A DNA stretch of 5,569 bases from Deltaproteobacteria bacterium (GTDB lineage Bacteria > Desulfobacterota > DSM-4660 > Desulfatiglandales > B25-G16): assembly GCA_018400255.1 (NCBI GenBank), contig JAGYMO010000321.1, positions 1-5,569 of the forward strand. Direction: 5' to 3'. Below are positions 5,519 to 5,569 of this stretch, one piece after another. The translations under genes and the position numbers were made by a program. The notes under the pieces were generated by a model that was given only the letters and a program-made list of their open reading frames with translations, had not been told where the DNA came from and did not search any database. How positions within the stretch are numbered: the stretch's first letter is position 1; each line of letters begins with the position of its first letter.

Positions 5519-5569
5519 TTGACAAATTCGCAAAAAGTCTTTTGCGAGCGATTTTGGCCACTTTTGGAA
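5519..5569 (+). repeat. Right copy of the perfect 51-bp terminal inverted repeat
   Basis: Exact reverse complement of 1-51, starting 19 nt after the carboxyltransferase stop. It contains the internal hairpin TCGCAAAA (5528-5535) / TTTTGCGA (5540-5547), extendable by one G-U pair in the plus-strand RNA. Read along the direction of transcription, this copy has the same orientation relative to its upstream gene as the left copy has to the mevalonate-kinase-like gene. Confidence 0.95.

Noticed and set aside
1..5569. Composite transposon, IS or integron flanked by terminal inverted repeats
   Set aside because: No transposase, integrase, resolvase or recombination site is visible, and the genes look like ordinary chromosomal genes. 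The repeats are reported, but the mobile-element call is not supported.

Overview
The window carries five complete protein-coding genes bounded at both extremities by the same perfect 51-bp inverted repeat (1-51 and 5519-5569). The genes look chromosomal and housekeeping-like. The organism appears to be an anaerobic bacterium of moderate GC content (low-to-mid 40s % by eye). A Desulfobacterota-like (former Deltaproteobacteria) source is my best guess, resting on three points: a bacterial mevalonate-kinase-like GHMP protein, an acyl-CoA carboxylase-type carboxyltransferase, and an end repeat that resembles intergenic palindromic repeats I recall from that group. No rRNA or other phylogenetic marker is present, so this stays a guess.

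Layout. Bases 1-51 are the left repeat copy, with an internal 8-bp stem hairpin. Bases 52-157 are a short intergenic stretch with small palindromes. Four genes follow on the minus strand, transcribed right to left: a short single-domain asparaginase-like protein (3247-3732), endonuclease III (nth, 2542-3213, TTG start), a DHH-family RecJ-like phosphoesterase (1201-2421) and a mevalonate kinase family protein (158 to about 1090). Gaps are 33, 120 and about 110 nt, so only asparaginase-nth look tightly coupled; the rest may be a loose operon. A 210-bp, very AT-rich divergent intergenic region (3733-3942) separates them from a plus-strand acyl-CoA carboxylase carboxyltransferase (3943-5499). That gene ends in a GAAA-capped hairpin overlapping its stop, and the right repeat copy starts 19 nt later.

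How the genes relate. Nth (base excision repair) and the DHH protein (probable single-strand nuclease or phosphoesterase) could share a DNA-maintenance role. The asparaginase-like, mevalonate-kinase-like and carboxyltransferase proteins belong to separate metabolic areas, and no partner genes (biotin carboxylase, biotin carrier, other mevalonate-pathway enzymes) are in the window. I see no convincing new multi-gene system.

The most notable structure is the pair of terminal repeats. Read in the direction of transcription, both the leftward gene block and the rightward carboxyltransferase gene run out into the same repeat in the same orientation. This fits a dispersed 3'-end-associated palindromic repeat at which an assembly broke. 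It fits less well with true terminal inverted repeats of a mobile or linear element, because there is no transposase, replication or cargo gene.
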